A stretch of 53,248 bases of DNA, taken from contig NZ_JACLZJ010000014.1 in the NCBI RefSeq assembly GCF_014253075.1, forward strand, positions 1 through 53,248, written 5' to 3'. The first letter of the stretch is position 1. Each line of letters begins with the position of its first letter. A program made the position numbers and the translations under genes. This DNA is from Ochrobactrum sp. CM-21-5. Lineage in GTDB: Bacteria > Pseudomonadota > Alphaproteobacteria > Rhizobiales > Rhizobiaceae. Positions 8,395 through 17,911 of this stretch are shown here, one piece after another. The notes beneath the pieces are model-generated. The model was not told the DNA's origin and made no database searches. It saw only the letters and a list, made by a program, of their open reading frames with translations.

Positions 8395-9522
8395 TCAACC
8401 TCCTGCCGGCTCGAACACGAGGTCGCGGGTGACGATGATCCTGACCGGGAAGCCGGGCCGGATGGTCAGCGTCGGCGCGACCTGCAACTGGCGCTGGACG
8501 ATCTGCTGGCCCGCCTGATTGACGGTATCCTGCGCGCCGTCGCGGATCGCACGGATAAGCCGGTCCTCGTCGCTGGTCGCCAGCTCCGTGCCGACCGCGA
8601 GCAGCGTGGACAGCCCTGCGGCCTTCATCAGATCCCACCAATGATAATCGACGCCATCCTCAAGCCCGGCGTAACCGCTGGCGTCCGCGCCCGGCAGGCG
8701 CTCAAGGACGATGGAACGGCCGCCGGGCAGGATCAGGCGGTTCCAGACCAGCAACACGCGGCGCTGGCCGAAGGTCACGCCGTCATCATACTGGCCGATG
8801 ATGCGTGTTCCCTGCGGGATCAGGAGCAGGCTGCCGGTCGGGCTGTCGTATACGTTCTCCGTCACCTGCGCCGTGATCTGGCCCGGAAGGTCGGAACGGA
8901 TGCCGGTGATGAGCGCAGCCGGAATCACGGCGCCGGCCTGAAGGATGTAGGACGATGCCGGCGGCGCAACGCGATCCGGCGCAACGGTCTGCCGATCCAC
9001 GGGTCCATTGAGGAAAGCCGCGTGCCGGTCCTGCGTCGCGGGCTGTCCGCCGAGGCCGATACCGGCAAGGCCGGGCATGGCCGTCCCTGCCGGCGCTCCC
9101 GTGCGCGGGCCGGACTGGAAGAACACGTTGCTCAAGCGCGCGGCTTCTTCCTCGGCGCGGCGGCGTTCTTCCTCGGGATCGACGGCGGGCGTCGTCATGA
9201 CAGGCGGCGTGACTGGCTGGCCCCGGTTCTGCGCGTCAAGGATGGGCCTTCCGAGATCGCCCGGCAACGCGGGGCCGAGCACCGGCCCGCTATAGTCGCT
9301 CGGCAGGCCCGCCAGCCCATCGGCAGTTTGCCGGTTGTTGGTCGAAAAGAGTTCTTCGCCGCCCGGTCCTGCGTCGCGGGTCTGGAGCGCGTATATCAGT
9401 GCGCCGCCGATGCCGAGCATGGCGACAGCGCCGACGCCTGCCAGCATCTTGCGCGACAGGCGGGTGACGCGGGGCGATTCAGCGCGCAAGCGCATGGGGG
9501 CTGCGGTATCGGTGTCGCTCAT
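8395..9522 (-). CDS. trbI: Conjugal transfer protein TrbI (VirB10-like)
   Basis: 375 residues. There is one N-terminal membrane helix (about 28-48, LAGVGAVAMLGIGGALIYAL), a proline-rich periplasmic linker and a conserved C-terminal beta domain with SYILQAGAVIPAALITGI and LLIPQGTRIIGQYDD, both typical of VirB10/TrbI. It spans the envelope and links inner-membrane ATPases to the outer-membrane ring. The start at 9522 follows an AGGATCGTC stretch and overlaps the trbG stop; an upstream in-frame start would lie inside trbG. It is part of the compact trbB-trbI operon. Confidence 0.93.
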   Translation of the reverse strand: MSDTDTAAPMRLRAESPRVTRLSRKMLAGVGAVAMLGIGGALIYALQTRDAGPGGEELFSTNNRQTADGLAGLPSDYSGPVLGPALPGDLGRPILDAQNRGQPVTPPVMTTPAVDPEEERRRAEEEAARLSNVFFQSGPRTGAPAGTAMPGLAGIGLGGQPATQDRHAAFLNGPVDRQTVAPDRVAPPASSYILQAGAVIPAALITGIRSDLPGQITAQVTENVYDSPTGSLLLIPQGTRIIGQYDDGVTFGQRRVLLVWNRLILPGGRSIVLERLPGADASGYAGLEDGVDYHWWDLMKAAGLSTLLAVGTELATSDEDRLIRAIRDGAQDTVNQAGQQIVQRQLQVAPTLTIRPGFPVRIIVTRDLVFEPAGG

Positions 9523-10517
9523 GATGACGATCCTCCCGTGGTCGTGCTGGCTGGTTCTGCTGCGGCCTGCGTCGGGTTGGTGCGGACGATCCTGACGACC
9601 TGCTGGCGGTTGCCGCTGCCAAGGCGCAGCTCGGCGGCGCCGAACAGGTGGTCCACGATCAGGACGTTCTGGTGGATGCGGGAATTGACGATTTGCGGCT
9701 CGCCGTTCGCGCCAAGCACGAAGATGGGCGGCATTTCGCCCTGCACGATCCCGGCCGGGAAGACGACATAGACGCGCCTGCCATCGTCGAAGACGGAAAC
9801 CGGCCGCCATGGCGGGCTATCGCCCTGCACCTGCAAGGCGTAGCGATAGTTCCGCGCCGCCTCGGCGGGGATGATCGGCGTGGCCGGAACGGTTCGGCGC
9901 TGGCCGGGCGTTGTGGGATAGGCCCAGGCGACGGCGGGCATGTAGAGCGAGTCCCGTGCGCGCAGCTCGAGCATGTAGGTGCGCCGGTCGGTGGTCACGA
10001 CAAGGTTGGTGGCGATGTCGGGGCGCGTGGGCTTCACGAGGATATGGACGCGGCGGTTCGCGCCCGAACCGGATTCCGTGTCGCCGATGATCCAGCGGGC
10101 GGTGTCGCCGGCCGCGATTGGCCCCGCGCCGGTCAGCGACTCGCCCGGCTCCAGGGCGATGCTGGTGATCTGCCCGACCGCCGCGTAGACCTGATAGAGT
10201 GCACCTTCCGACCACGGGAAAATCTGGATGGCGTTGTAATAGCCTTCCCGGCGCGGCTCGACGCGGGCGGCGGCGTTGGCGTTCTCGACGCGGCCCGCCG
10301 GCGTTTCCGCTGCTTCGCCACCACGCGCCACGGTCCAAGCCGGTGGCGTATGGAGCGGCCGGGGCGTGTTGTCGGTCGCGGCGGCCTGCACGGTCGGCAG
10401 CGGCGGAACGCTATCATCGTAGCTGAATTGCGGCGTCCGGTTGGTCGCGCAGCCCGCAAGTATGGTCGCGGAAAGCAGGGCGGCGGCGATTGCGGGGCTG
10501 TGGGTGATCGTCCTCAT
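9519..10517 (-). CDS. trbG: Conjugal transfer protein TrbG (VirB9-like)
   Basis: 332 residues with a lipoprotein-type signal (LLSATILAGC, Cys at about 22) and the TrbG/VirB9 beta-sandwich in the C-terminal half, including TNLVVTTDRRTYMLELRA. With TrbI it forms the outer-membrane core of the type IV channel. The start at 10517 overlaps the trbF stop by 4 bp. Overlaps on both sides indicate translational coupling in the trb operon. Confidence 0.93.
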   Translation of the reverse strand: MRTITHSPAIAAALLSATILAGCATNRTPQFSYDDSVPPLPTVQAAATDNTPRPLHTPPAWTVARGGEAAETPAGRVENANAAARVEPRREGYYNAIQIFPWSEGALYQVYAAVGQITSIALEPGESLTGAGPIAAGDTARWIIGDTESGSGANRRVHILVKPTRPDIATNLVVTTDRRTYMLELRARDSLYMPAVAWAYPTTPGQRRTVPATPIIPAEAARNYRYALQVQGDSPPWRPVSVFDDGRRVYVVFPAGIVQGEMPPIFVLGANGEPQIVNSRIHQNVLIVDHLFGAAELRLGSGNRQQVVRIVRTNPTQAAAEPASTTTGGSSS

Positions 10518-11203
10518 TGGCTCATCTCCCGCGACCACGAAATTGCATTGACGTAGATTCCCAACGGGTTCGCGCGCAGCCGTTCGGCGTCGCGCGGCGG
10601 CTGGATGGCGATGGTGAGGATGGCCGTCCATCGCTCGGTCGTGGAAAGCTGGCCGTTCTCGAAGTGCCTTTCCGTCCAGGCCACGCGGAACGAGTTGGGG
10701 GATGCCCGGATGACGCTCGACACCTCGACGGCGACCTGTTGCCGGCCGACCTTGCTGAATGGGTCGTTTGCGCGGGCATAGTCGTTGAGCGCCGCCGCAC
10801 CCCGGTCGGTCGTCCACTCATAGGCGCGGAGCCAGTTCTGGCGGACAATGATCGCGTCGGCCGGGATTGCGCGGACCTGCTCGATGAAGCGGCCGAGATG
10901 GAACGCAATCTGCGGGTCGGTCGGGCGATAGTCGGCAGTCGCGGGCGCGACGGTCTGCGCTTGGCCGAGATTGTCCACCTGCACCACCCACGGAACCACG
11001 GTCCCGCGCGCCGATTGCCAAACCAGCGCGGATGCGAAGCCGGCTGACAGGATCAGCGAGCCGAAGGCCATATAGCGCCAGTTTTTCGCCTGAACGCGGG
11101 CGGAGCCGATGCGCTCGTCCCAGACCTGCGCGGCCTTCTGATAGGGCGTCTCGGGTTCCGGCGTCTTGCCGTAATGAGTTGCTGGTCGTTTGAAGATGCT
11201 CAT
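10514..11203 (-). CDS. trbF: Conjugal transfer protein TrbF (VirB8-like)
   Basis: 229 residues: a cytoplasmic N-terminus rich in charged residues, one membrane helix (about 46-64, MAFGSLILSAGFASALVW) and a periplasmic NTF2-like VirB8 domain containing VPWVVQVDNLGQ and the RFIEQVRAIPADA segment. VirB8-type proteins nucleate assembly of the inner-membrane part of the channel. It overlaps trbL and trbG by 4 bp each. Confidence 0.93.
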   Translation of the reverse strand: MSIFKRPATHYGKTPEPETPYQKAAQVWDERIGSARVQAKNWRYMAFGSLILSAGFASALVWQSARGTVVPWVVQVDNLGQAQTVAPATADYRPTDPQIAFHLGRFIEQVRAIPADAIIVRQNWLRAYEWTTDRGAAALNDYARANDPFSKVGRQQVAVEVSSVIRASPNSFRVAWTERHFENGQLSTTERWTAILTIAIQPPRDAERLRANPLGIYVNAISWSREMSQ

Positions 11204-12555
11204 GAGCGGTCACTTTCGGAAAGGTTGACGGAGGAGCCGGAGCCGTGGCTGTCGCCGGAACGGACGGCGTGTGCGGCCATGGTCGTGCCGTGGTTCATGG
11301 CCCGCGAGCGCCGCATCCGCTGCGCCCAGGCCGGAGGGCTGCCGGCCGGGCCGGATGCTGCGGCGGCATCGGCGCTGGCGCCGCCGACCGTTCCCATGGT
11401 GGAGCCGCCACCCGTCACGCCGAAGCCAGCCTTCGCCCCTGCGGAGAAGCTGGATTTGACGGATTCGCTGGCGCGTGCGGCGGCGCGTTTGAGGGGCGAG
11501 ATGGCGGCGGAACCTGCGGCGCGGGCGACGCCTCCGAGGCCGGACGCAACGCCTGCCGCGCCGGACTGGCCGAGCGAGCCGACGCTATAGGCTGCGGTTG
11601 CCGCGCCCGCGGTGGCGGCACCGCCGCGAACGGCCGCTGCCCCGCCGGACAGGGCAGAAGCGCCGCCCTTGGCGGCAAGCATGGCCCCGCCGCCTGCGGC
11701 AACGGCTGCGCCCGCGACCGCAAGGCCGGTTCCCACGGCAGCACCCGCGCCAAGCTGCGGCCCGCCGCTCACGATTCCATTGGCGATGCCCGGTCCGAAT
11801 ATGCCGAGGCCGAGCAGCGACAAGGCCGCCAGCACGATTGCCATGGCGTCGTCGATGGTCGGGGTTGTGCTGAACCCAGCCGTGAACTGCGAGAACAGCG
11901 TCGAGCCGATGCCGATGATGACAGCCAGCACCAAGACCTTGATGCCGGAGGAAATCACGTTGCCAAGCACCTTCTCGGCCATGAAGGCGGTCTTGCCGAA
12001 CAGGCCGAAGGGGATCAGCACGAAACCGGCGAGCGTCACCAGTTTGAACTCGATCAGGGTGACGAAAAGCTGGATGCTCAAAATGAAGAAGGCCAGCACC
12101 ACCAGCGCCCAGGCAAACAGCAGGCAAGCGATCTGGATGAAGTTCTCGAAGAAGGCGATCCAGCCCATGAGGTCGGAAATGGATTCGAGCAGCGGCCGCC
12201 CGGCATCGAGGCCGGTCTGTGCGACGCGACCGGGCCGCATGAGATCGGTGACGGAAAAGCCGGTGCCGGACGCCATGAGGCCGAGGCCGGCGAAGCTCTC
12301 GAACACGATCCGGGCGAGGTTGTTCCAGTTGCCGATGATGTAGGCGAACACGCCCACGAACAGGGTCTTTTTGACCAGCCGCGCGACCACATCATCATCC
12401 GCGCCCCAGGCCCAAAACAGCGCGGCGAGCGTCACGTCGATGACGATCAGCGTGGTGGCAATGAAGGCGACTTCGCCGGACAGCAGGCCGAACCCGCTGT
12501 CGATGTAGGACGTGAATACGCCGAGGAAATTGTCGATGACGCCGGTGTTTCCCAT
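11200..12555 (-). CDS. trbL: Conjugal transfer protein TrbL (VirB6-like polytopic membrane protein)
   Basis: 451 residues. The first 270 or so contain five to seven membrane helices (for example VAFIATTLIVIDVTLAALFW and MAIVLAALSLLGLGIF). The C-terminal third is a long Ala/Gly-rich tail without clear structure, typical of TrbL. It forms the inner-membrane part of the mating channel. The low-complexity tail makes the opposite strand look open over a long distance. It overlaps trbF by 4 bp. Confidence 0.92.
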   Translation of the reverse strand: MGNTGVIDNFLGVFTSYIDSGFGLLSGEVAFIATTLIVIDVTLAALFWAWGADDDVVARLVKKTLFVGVFAYIIGNWNNLARIVFESFAGLGLMASGTGFSVTDLMRPGRVAQTGLDAGRPLLESISDLMGWIAFFENFIQIACLLFAWALVVLAFFILSIQLFVTLIEFKLVTLAGFVLIPFGLFGKTAFMAEKVLGNVISSGIKVLVLAVIIGIGSTLFSQFTAGFSTTPTIDDAMAIVLAALSLLGLGIFGPGIANGIVSGGPQLGAGAAVGTGLAVAGAAVAAGGGAMLAAKGGASALSGGAAAVRGGAATAGAATAAYSVGSLGQSGAAGVASGLGGVARAAGSAAISPLKRAAARASESVKSSFSAGAKAGFGVTGGGSTMGTVGGASADAAAASGPAGSPPAWAQRMRRSRAMNHGTTMAAHAVRSGDSHGSGSSVNLSESDRS

Positions 12556-12557
12556 GG

Positions 12558-12845
12558 TCAGCGCCCTTCGCTGGCTTGCGGCGTGGCGGGCGCGGACGGG
12601 CGGCCCAGGAAGCGGTCACGGGATTGCGCCCATGCGGCGAGGCAGTCGGCGTCACTTGCCGCCGCTTCGCCGAGCTGCTGGCAACGGCGCAGGGTTTCGC
12701 GCAGGGGATCGGCCGGGGGCTGGAAGGCCGAGGCCGGGGGCGGCGCGGAAGGTTCATCCTTCCGCGCCATGTCTATTGCGGTCGCCGTGACGGCGATGGC
12801 GACGAACACCACGGCCCCGAGCCGGGCCAGCATCTTGCCGTCCAT
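12558..12845 (-). CDS. TrbK-like small membrane/entry-exclusion protein
   Basis: 95 residues starting MDGKMLARLGAVVFVAIAVT: one N-terminal hydrophobic helix followed by a proline-rich linker and a short domain with two cysteines (RRCQQLG and DADCLAAW). Position between trbJ and trbL and the overall shape match the putative entry-exclusion protein TrbK-alt of rhizobial trb operons. Entry exclusion would prevent redundant transfer into a cell already carrying the element; that function is inferred from position. Confidence 0.7.
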   Translation of the reverse strand: MDGKMLARLGAVVFVAIAVTATAIDMARKDEPSAPPPASAFQPPADPLRETLRRCQQLGEAAASDADCLAAWAQSRDRFLGRPSAPATPQASEGR

Positions 12846-12859
12846 GGCGAGCCTCCCGG

Positions 12860-13627
12860 TCAGTTGCCGTTGTTGAACATCTGCGCGTTGCCCGGCTGAT
12901 AACCGCTGCCCGGCGTCAGGAAGCGGCGGCGCTGCTCGCGGCCCTGCTCGGCCGCAGCGGCGCGTTCCGCCTCGGTCAGCGCGTCGGCGCGGCCGTTCGC
13001 CGAGATGACAGCGATCAGGTCGGAAAGCTGCTGGCTTTGCAGGGCGAGAAGCTGGTTGCCGGCCTGCGTTGCCTGCAATGCCCCGGTCGCGCCCTGGCTC
13101 TGGCCGACCAGCTCGGCCATCTCGGCGCGGTTGCTGTCGATATTGCCGACCGCGCCCGCCTGAACGCGCATGGCATCCTGCAAGCCGCCAACCGTGTTTT
13201 CCCACCGGCTGCGCGCATCGGCGACAAGCTGGGCGTCGGTCGTCGAAAGCGAGACGTTGCCGTATTGCTGCTGAAACGCCTGGTCGATCTGGCCGACCTC
13301 GAAGGCGATGTTCTGCGCCTGCCCGAGAAGCTGCTGGGTGCGCTGGACGTTCTGCTGAAGCGTCTGAAGCGAACTGTAGGGCAGGCTCGCCAGATTGCGG
13401 GCCTGATTGATGAGCATCTGCGCTTCATTCTGAAGGCTGGTGATCTGGTTGTTGATCTGCTCCAGCGTCCGCGCGGCGGTGAGCAGGTTTTGCGCGTAGT
13501 TGCTCGGGTCATAGACGATGCGCCAAGCGTGAGCCGGGCTTGCCAGCATGGGCGAAAGCGCGACCGGCACGGCGAGAACCGCCACCGCGACCAGCGCGGC
13601 GCGAGGGGTCGAGAAACGGATAATCAT
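12860..13627 (-). CDS. trbJ: Conjugal transfer protein TrbJ (VirB5-like)
   Basis: 255 residues with a Sec signal peptide (hydrophobic residues about 10-25, processing near SPAHA), then a long helical region rich in Gln and Asn (EQINNQITSLQNEAQMLIN), as in TrbJ/VirB5 pilus-tip or surface-exposed proteins. The TGA stop of trbE overlaps its ATG. Its C-terminal segment is the intact counterpart of the fossil at 7855-7968, but it extends further. Confidence 0.92.
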   Translation of the reverse strand: MIIRFSTPRAALVAVAVLAVPVALSPMLASPAHAWRIVYDPSNYAQNLLTAARTLEQINNQITSLQNEAQMLINQARNLASLPYSSLQTLQQNVQRTQQLLGQAQNIAFEVGQIDQAFQQQYGNVSLSTTDAQLVADARSRWENTVGGLQDAMRVQAGAVGNIDSNRAEMAELVGQSQGATGALQATQAGNQLLALQSQQLSDLIAVISANGRADALTEAERAAAAEQGREQRRRFLTPGSGYQPGNAQMFNNGN

Positions 13628-16080
13628 AGTGTCGTCTCCTGTTCAGGCTGGGGAATGAGATTGGTGAGGTTCGGGATGAGGTCGGCCGCCCAATCGACGC
13701 CGCGCTCGCGCAGCCATGCAGCGAGGAAGCCGTCGCGGCCGGCCTCAGTGACGATCTGCGCAATGAGCGTCTGGTCGGATTTGGCGGATGCGGCGCAAAG
13801 CGCGAGGCCGACTTCTGAAAGGCCAAGCTCGAACAGGCGATTGCCGCGCCGCGACTGGCAGTAGTATTCCCGCTTCGGCGTCGCACGGGCGACAAGCTCG
13901 ATCTGCCGATCATTGAGGCCGAAGCGGCGATAGATCGCCGTGATCTGCGGCTCGATGGCGCGTTCGTTGGGCAACAAGAGCCGCGTCGGGCAACTCTCGA
14001 TAATGGCGGGCGCGATGTTGCTGCCGTCTATGTCGGACAGGCTTTGCGTGGCGAAGATGACGGAAGCGTTTTTCTTCCTCAAGGTCTTGAGCCATTCGCG
14101 GAGCTGGCCGGCGAACCCTTCATCGTCCAGCGCAAGCCAGCCCTCGTCGATGATGAGCAGCGTGGGCCGCCCGTCGAGCCGGTCGCCGATGCGATGAAAG
14201 AGATAGGCCAGCACCGCCGGGGCCGCGCCGGTCCCGACAAGCCCCTCGATCTCGAAGGCTTGCACGTCCGCCGCGCCAAGATGTTCCGTCTCCGCGTCGA
14301 GCAACCGGCCATAGGCGCCGCCGACGCAATAAGGCCGAAGGGCTTGTTTCAGGTCGTTGCTTTGCAACAGGACCGCGAGGCCGGTGATGGTGCGCTCGCC
14401 AACCGGCGCGGATGCCAGCGATGTCAGGGCCGTCCAGATATGCTCCTTCACCTCCGGCGTGATCGTCATGCCCTCGCGCATGAGGATGGCGGCGATCCAG
14501 TCGCCGGCCCAGGCACGTTCATAGGTGTCGTGGATGCGGGCGAGCGGCTGGAGCGATACGGAAGTGTCCGAACCTTCGGTCAACCCGCCGCCGAGGTCGT
14601 GCCAGTCCCCGGACATAGCGAGCGCGGCGGCGCGGATGCTGCCGCCGAAGTCGAACGCAAACACTTGCGAACGGGCGTAGCGGCGGAACTGGAGCGCCAT
14701 GAGGGCGAGCAAGACACTCTTGCCCGCCCCTGTGGGGCCGACGACAAGGGTGTGGCCCACGTCGCCGACATGCAAAGACAACCGGAACGGGGTAGAGCCT
14801 TCGGTCCTGGCGTATAGCAATGGAGCGTCGCCGAAATGCTCGTCCCGTTCCGGCCCCGCCCACACCGCCGAAAGCGGGATCATGTGGGCGAGATTCAATG
14901 TGCTGATAGGCGGCTGCCGAACATTCGCGTAGGCGTGTCCGGGCAGGCTGCCGAGCCATGCGTCAACCGCGTTGACCGTCTCGGCCATGGCGGTGAAGTC
15001 GCGGCCCTGCACGATCTTCTCGACCAGCCGCAACTTCTCGTCGGCAAGGCGGGGATCGTCGTCCCATACCGTCACCGTGGCGGTGACATAGGCCATGCCT
15101 GCCACGTCCGCCCCGAGTTCCTGCAATGCCATGTCGGCGTCGAGCGCCTTGTTGGCGGCGTCGGTGTCCACCAGGGCGGACGCCTCGTTCGTCATGACCT
15201 CTTTCAAGATCGCCGCCACGCTCTTGCGCTTGGCGAACCATTGCCGCCTGATCTTGGTGAGCAGCCGCGTGGCATCGGTCTTGTCCATGAGGATGGCGCG
15301 GGTGTTCCACCTGTAGGGGAAGGCCAGCCGGTTCATCTCGTCGAGCAGGCCGGGCGTCGTCGCGGTCGGGAATCCCACGATGGTCAGGACGCGCAGATGC
15401 GCCGTGCCAAGCCGAGGCTCCAGCCCGCCGGTCAGCGGCACGTCGGCCAGCAGCGCGTCCAGATACATCGGCACTTCGGGAACGCGGACGCGATGCCGGT
15501 TCGTGGAAACCGTCGAATGGAGATAGGTCAACGTGCCGGCATCATCGAGCCATCGGCACTCGGGCATGAAGCCGTCGAGCAGCGCCAGAACGCGGTCGGT
15601 GCGGTCCACGAAACCGCGCAGCAATTCGTGCGGGTTCACGCCCGATTGCTCGCGGCCTTCATAGAGCCAGCTTTCCGCCCTTGCCGCTTCCTCGGCGGGC
15701 GGCAACCAGAGAAAGGTCAGGAAATACCCCGACACATAATGCGCGCCCGCTTCCTCGAACGCGGCTTTGCGCTCGGCATCGACCAGCGCGGATGCGGGAT
15801 CGGGAAAGGTGCTGTCGGGATAGGTCGCGGCTTCGCTGCGCTGCGCCTCGACGAAGATGCTCCAGCCGGAGCCGAGACGGCGCACGGCGTTGTTGATCCG
15901 GCCGGCGACGGCGACCAGCTCTGCGGCGACGGCGGAGTCCAGATCGGGACCGCGAAACTTCGCGGTGCGCTGGAACGAGCCGTCCTTGTTCAAGACGATG
16001 CCGGAGCCGACCAGCGCGGCCCATGGCAGATAGTCGGCGAGCCGGGATGCGGTGCGGCGGTATTCGGCAAGGTTCATCAT
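13624..16080 (-). CDS. trbE: Conjugal transfer ATPase TrbE (VirB4-like)
   Basis: 818 residues, the usual length. It has Walker A VVGPTGAGKSVLLALMAL (about 450-465), Walker B LLIIDEGWLAL (about 645-655) and the CagE/TrbE N-terminal domain. VirB4-type ATPases power pilus assembly and substrate transfer at the inner membrane. The start ATG at 16080 lies 10 bp after trbD, and the stop overlaps trbJ. It appears intact throughout. Confidence 0.96.
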   Translation of the reverse strand: MMNLAEYRRTASRLADYLPWAALVGSGIVLNKDGSFQRTAKFRGPDLDSAVAAELVAVAGRINNAVRRLGSGWSIFVEAQRSEAATYPDSTFPDPASALVDAERKAAFEEAGAHYVSGYFLTFLWLPPAEEAARAESWLYEGREQSGVNPHELLRGFVDRTDRVLALLDGFMPECRWLDDAGTLTYLHSTVSTNRHRVRVPEVPMYLDALLADVPLTGGLEPRLGTAHLRVLTIVGFPTATTPGLLDEMNRLAFPYRWNTRAILMDKTDATRLLTKIRRQWFAKRKSVAAILKEVMTNEASALVDTDAANKALDADMALQELGADVAGMAYVTATVTVWDDDPRLADEKLRLVEKIVQGRDFTAMAETVNAVDAWLGSLPGHAYANVRQPPISTLNLAHMIPLSAVWAGPERDEHFGDAPLLYARTEGSTPFRLSLHVGDVGHTLVVGPTGAGKSVLLALMALQFRRYARSQVFAFDFGGSIRAAALAMSGDWHDLGGGLTEGSDTSVSLQPLARIHDTYERAWAGDWIAAILMREGMTITPEVKEHIWTALTSLASAPVGERTITGLAVLLQSNDLKQALRPYCVGGAYGRLLDAETEHLGAADVQAFEIEGLVGTGAAPAVLAYLFHRIGDRLDGRPTLLIIDEGWLALDDEGFAGQLREWLKTLRKKNASVIFATQSLSDIDGSNIAPAIIESCPTRLLLPNERAIEPQITAIYRRFGLNDRQIELVARATPKREYYCQSRRGNRLFELGLSEVGLALCAASAKSDQTLIAQIVTEAGRDGFLAAWLRERGVDWAADLIPNLTNLIPQPEQETTL

Positions 16081-16090
16081 GGCCGCGCCC

Positions 16091-16372
16091 TCACACCGCC
16101 AGATGGCCGGGGATGCGCAGATGCCTGCGCCCGACCTCGACGAATTGGGGATCGCGCTTGGCCGCCCACACGGCCGCGAAATGGCCGATGGCCCATATGG
16201 CGAGTCCGACCAGCCAGAGGCGCAGGCCGAGGCCCACGGCCCCGGCCAGCGTTCCGTTCATGATGGCGATGGAACGCGGTGCGCCGCCGAGCAGGATATG
16301 CTCGGTCAGTGCCCGGTGGACCGGGACCGTGAAGCCCGGCACCGCGTCGAGCTGTTCGAGGCCGCCCGCCAT
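16091..16372 (-). CDS. trbD: Conjugal transfer protein TrbD (VirB3-like)
   Basis: 93 residues. Pattern: a short N-terminus ending VPVHRALTEHILLGGAPRS (a VirB3 hallmark), two adjoining membrane helices (about 36-68), and a short cytoplasmic tail FVEVGRRHLRIPGH. VirB3-type proteins sit in the inner membrane with VirB4/TrbE. The ATG at 16372 shares one base with the trbC stop (TGATG), a reinitiation arrangement that fixes the start. Confidence 0.92.
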   Translation of the reverse strand: MAGGLEQLDAVPGFTVPVHRALTEHILLGGAPRSIAIMNGTLAGAVGLGLRLWLVGLAIWAIGHFAAVWAAKRDPQFVEVGRRHLRIPGHLAV

Positions 16373-16785
16373 CAAACGAGCGCCCCGCCGCCGAAGCTGA
16401 AAAAGCTCAAGAAGAACGAGCTGGCCGCGAAGGCGATGCTGAGGCCGAACACAATCTGGATAAGGCGACGGAAGCCGCCGCTGGTATCGCCGAAGGCCAG
16501 CGTAAGGCCGGTGGCGATGATGATGATGACGGCGACGATCTTGGCGACCGGCCCCTCGATGGACTGAAGGATTTGCTGAAGCGGTTGCTCCCACGGCATC
16601 GAAGAACCCGACGCATGGGCAGGCGTCGCCGCCGCCATCGCCATGATGGTCATGATGGCGGTCGAACTGGCGAGCCGCTTGAAGTGATCGCGCAGGATGG
16701 AGCCAGCCGGCCGGTCGGCCGGATCGGACGCGGCCGAAATGATCGGCGGGTTAGACATATTCGGAACGAAAGCAGACGGTTTCAT
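16372..16785 (-). CDS. trbC: Pilin precursor TrbC (VirB2-like)
   Basis: 137 residues. It has a long leader with a cleavable hydrophobic segment ending ATPAHASG (about 55-60), followed by two membrane helices (AVIIIIATGLTLAFG and IVFGLSIAFAASSFFLSFF), the VirB2/TrbC pilin fold. RP4 TrbC is cyclised by the TraF peptidase, and a TraF gene is present at 27787-28356, so the two probably act together. The first two residues overlap the end of trbB. Confidence 0.92.
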   Translation of the reverse strand: MKPSAFVPNMSNPPIISAASDPADRPAGSILRDHFKRLASSTAIMTIMAMAAATPAHASGSSMPWEQPLQQILQSIEGPVAKIVAVIIIIATGLTLAFGDTSGGFRRLIQIVFGLSIAFAASSFFLSFFSFGGGALV

Positions 16786-17765
16786 TCTGGTTCTCCTGTG
16801 TTGGTGGGGATTGCGGGGGTGATGCGGTAATCGCCGTCCGGCCCCAGCCCCTCGACGCGGGCGAGTTCGGCCAGCCGGCGCGCGGAACCGCGCCCGGCAA
16901 GGACGGCAACAAGGTCGATGGTTTCCGTGATCAGGGCGCGCGGGACCGTGACGACAGCCTCCTGGATGAGCTGTTCAAGGCGGCGTAGCGCGCCGATGCC
17001 GGAACCGGCATGGATGGTGCCGATGCCGCCGGGATGCCCGGTTCCCCAGGCTTTGAGCAGGTCGAGGGCTTCGGGGCCGCGCACCTCGCCGATGGGGATG
17101 CGGTCGGGGCGCAGGCGCAGCGAGGACCGCACAAGGTCCGACAGGCTGGCGACGCCATCCTTCGTTCGCATCGCCACAAGGTTCGGCGCGGCGCATTGCA
17201 ACTCGCGTGTGTCCTCGATGATGACGACGCGATCCGCGCCCTTGGCGACTTCGGCCAAGAGGGCGTTGGTGAGCGTGGTCTTGCCGGTGGACGTGCCGCC
17301 CGCGACAAGGATGTTGGCGCGGGACTGGACGGCGGCGCGCAGCGTATCCGCCTGATCGGCGGACATGATGCCCGCCGCCACATAGTCGCCGAGCGTGAAC
17401 ACCGCGACGGCGGGCTTCCTGATGGCGAAGGCGGGCGCGGCAACGACCGGGGGCAACAGCCCCTCGAACCGCTCGCCGGTTTCGGGAAGCTCGGCCGAGA
17501 CGCGCGGGCTGCGGGCGTGAACCTCCGCGCCGACATGATGGGCCACCAGGCGCACGATGCGTTCGCCATCGGCGGCGGACATGCGTTCGCCCGTGTCGGC
17601 CAGCCCTTCGGAAAGCCGGTCCACCCAAAGGCGGCCATCGGGATTCAGCATCACCTCGACCACGGCCGGGTCTTCGAGCAGCCGCGCGATGGCGGGGCCG
17701 AGCGCGGTGCGCAACATGCGTGCGCCGCGTGCGATGGCTTCCGGCCTTTGGTGGTTGGTGGTCAT
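16782..17765 (-). CDS. trbB: Conjugal transfer ATPase TrbB (VirB11-like)
   Basis: 327 residues: a hexameric traffic ATPase with Walker [16 protein letters not shown] (about 155-165), the Asp box [10 protein letters not shown], Walker B-like [12 protein letters not shown] and the His box [15 protein letters not shown]. VirB11-type ATPases switch the machine between pilus assembly and DNA transfer. It is the first gene of the compact trb operon; the 146 bp upstream separate it from the CopG gene and could hold a promoter, though I see no clear one. Confidence 0.95.
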   Translation of the reverse strand: MTTNHQRPEAIARGARMLRTALGPAIARLLEDPAVVEVMLNPDGRLWVDRLSEGLADTGERMSAADGERIVRLVAHHVGAEVHARSPRVSAELPETGERFEGLLPPVVAAPAFAIRKPAVAVFTLGDYVAAGIMSADQADTLRAAVQSRANILVAGGTSTGKTTLTNALLAEVAKGADRVVIIEDTRELQCAAPNLVAMRTKDGVASLSDLVRSSLRLRPDRIPIGEVRGPEALDLLKAWGTGHPGGIGTIHAGSGIGALRRLEQLIQEAVVTVPRALITETIDLVAVLAGRGSARRLAELARVEGLGPDGDYRITPAIPTNTGEPE

Positions 17766-17911
17766 GTCGGCCCCCGTTTCTGGCGGGGACGCGACAGGCG
17801 ATCCCCGGATCGGGGTCGATTAAGAGAGACCGAAATCCAGCCGGTTCAACAAGTATTTGCGCCTATGCGGCGCGATGCGGTGATATGCGGAAAATAGGAA
17901 AGGCTGGGGAT

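Noticed and set aside
8641..9771. Long plus-strand open frame (376 codons) opposite trbI and trbG
   Set aside because: It is antisense to two well-recognised trb genes in GC-rich DNA and shows no domain; long opposite-strand frames are expected there.
11245..12876. 543-codon plus-strand frame opposite trbL
   Set aside because: Composition mirrors the Ala/Gly-rich TrbL tail; no domain, no ribosome-binding site.
14836..16263. 475-codon plus-strand frame opposite trbE and trbD
   Set aside because: Antisense to conserved VirB4-type motifs; low-complexity and without recognisable domains.
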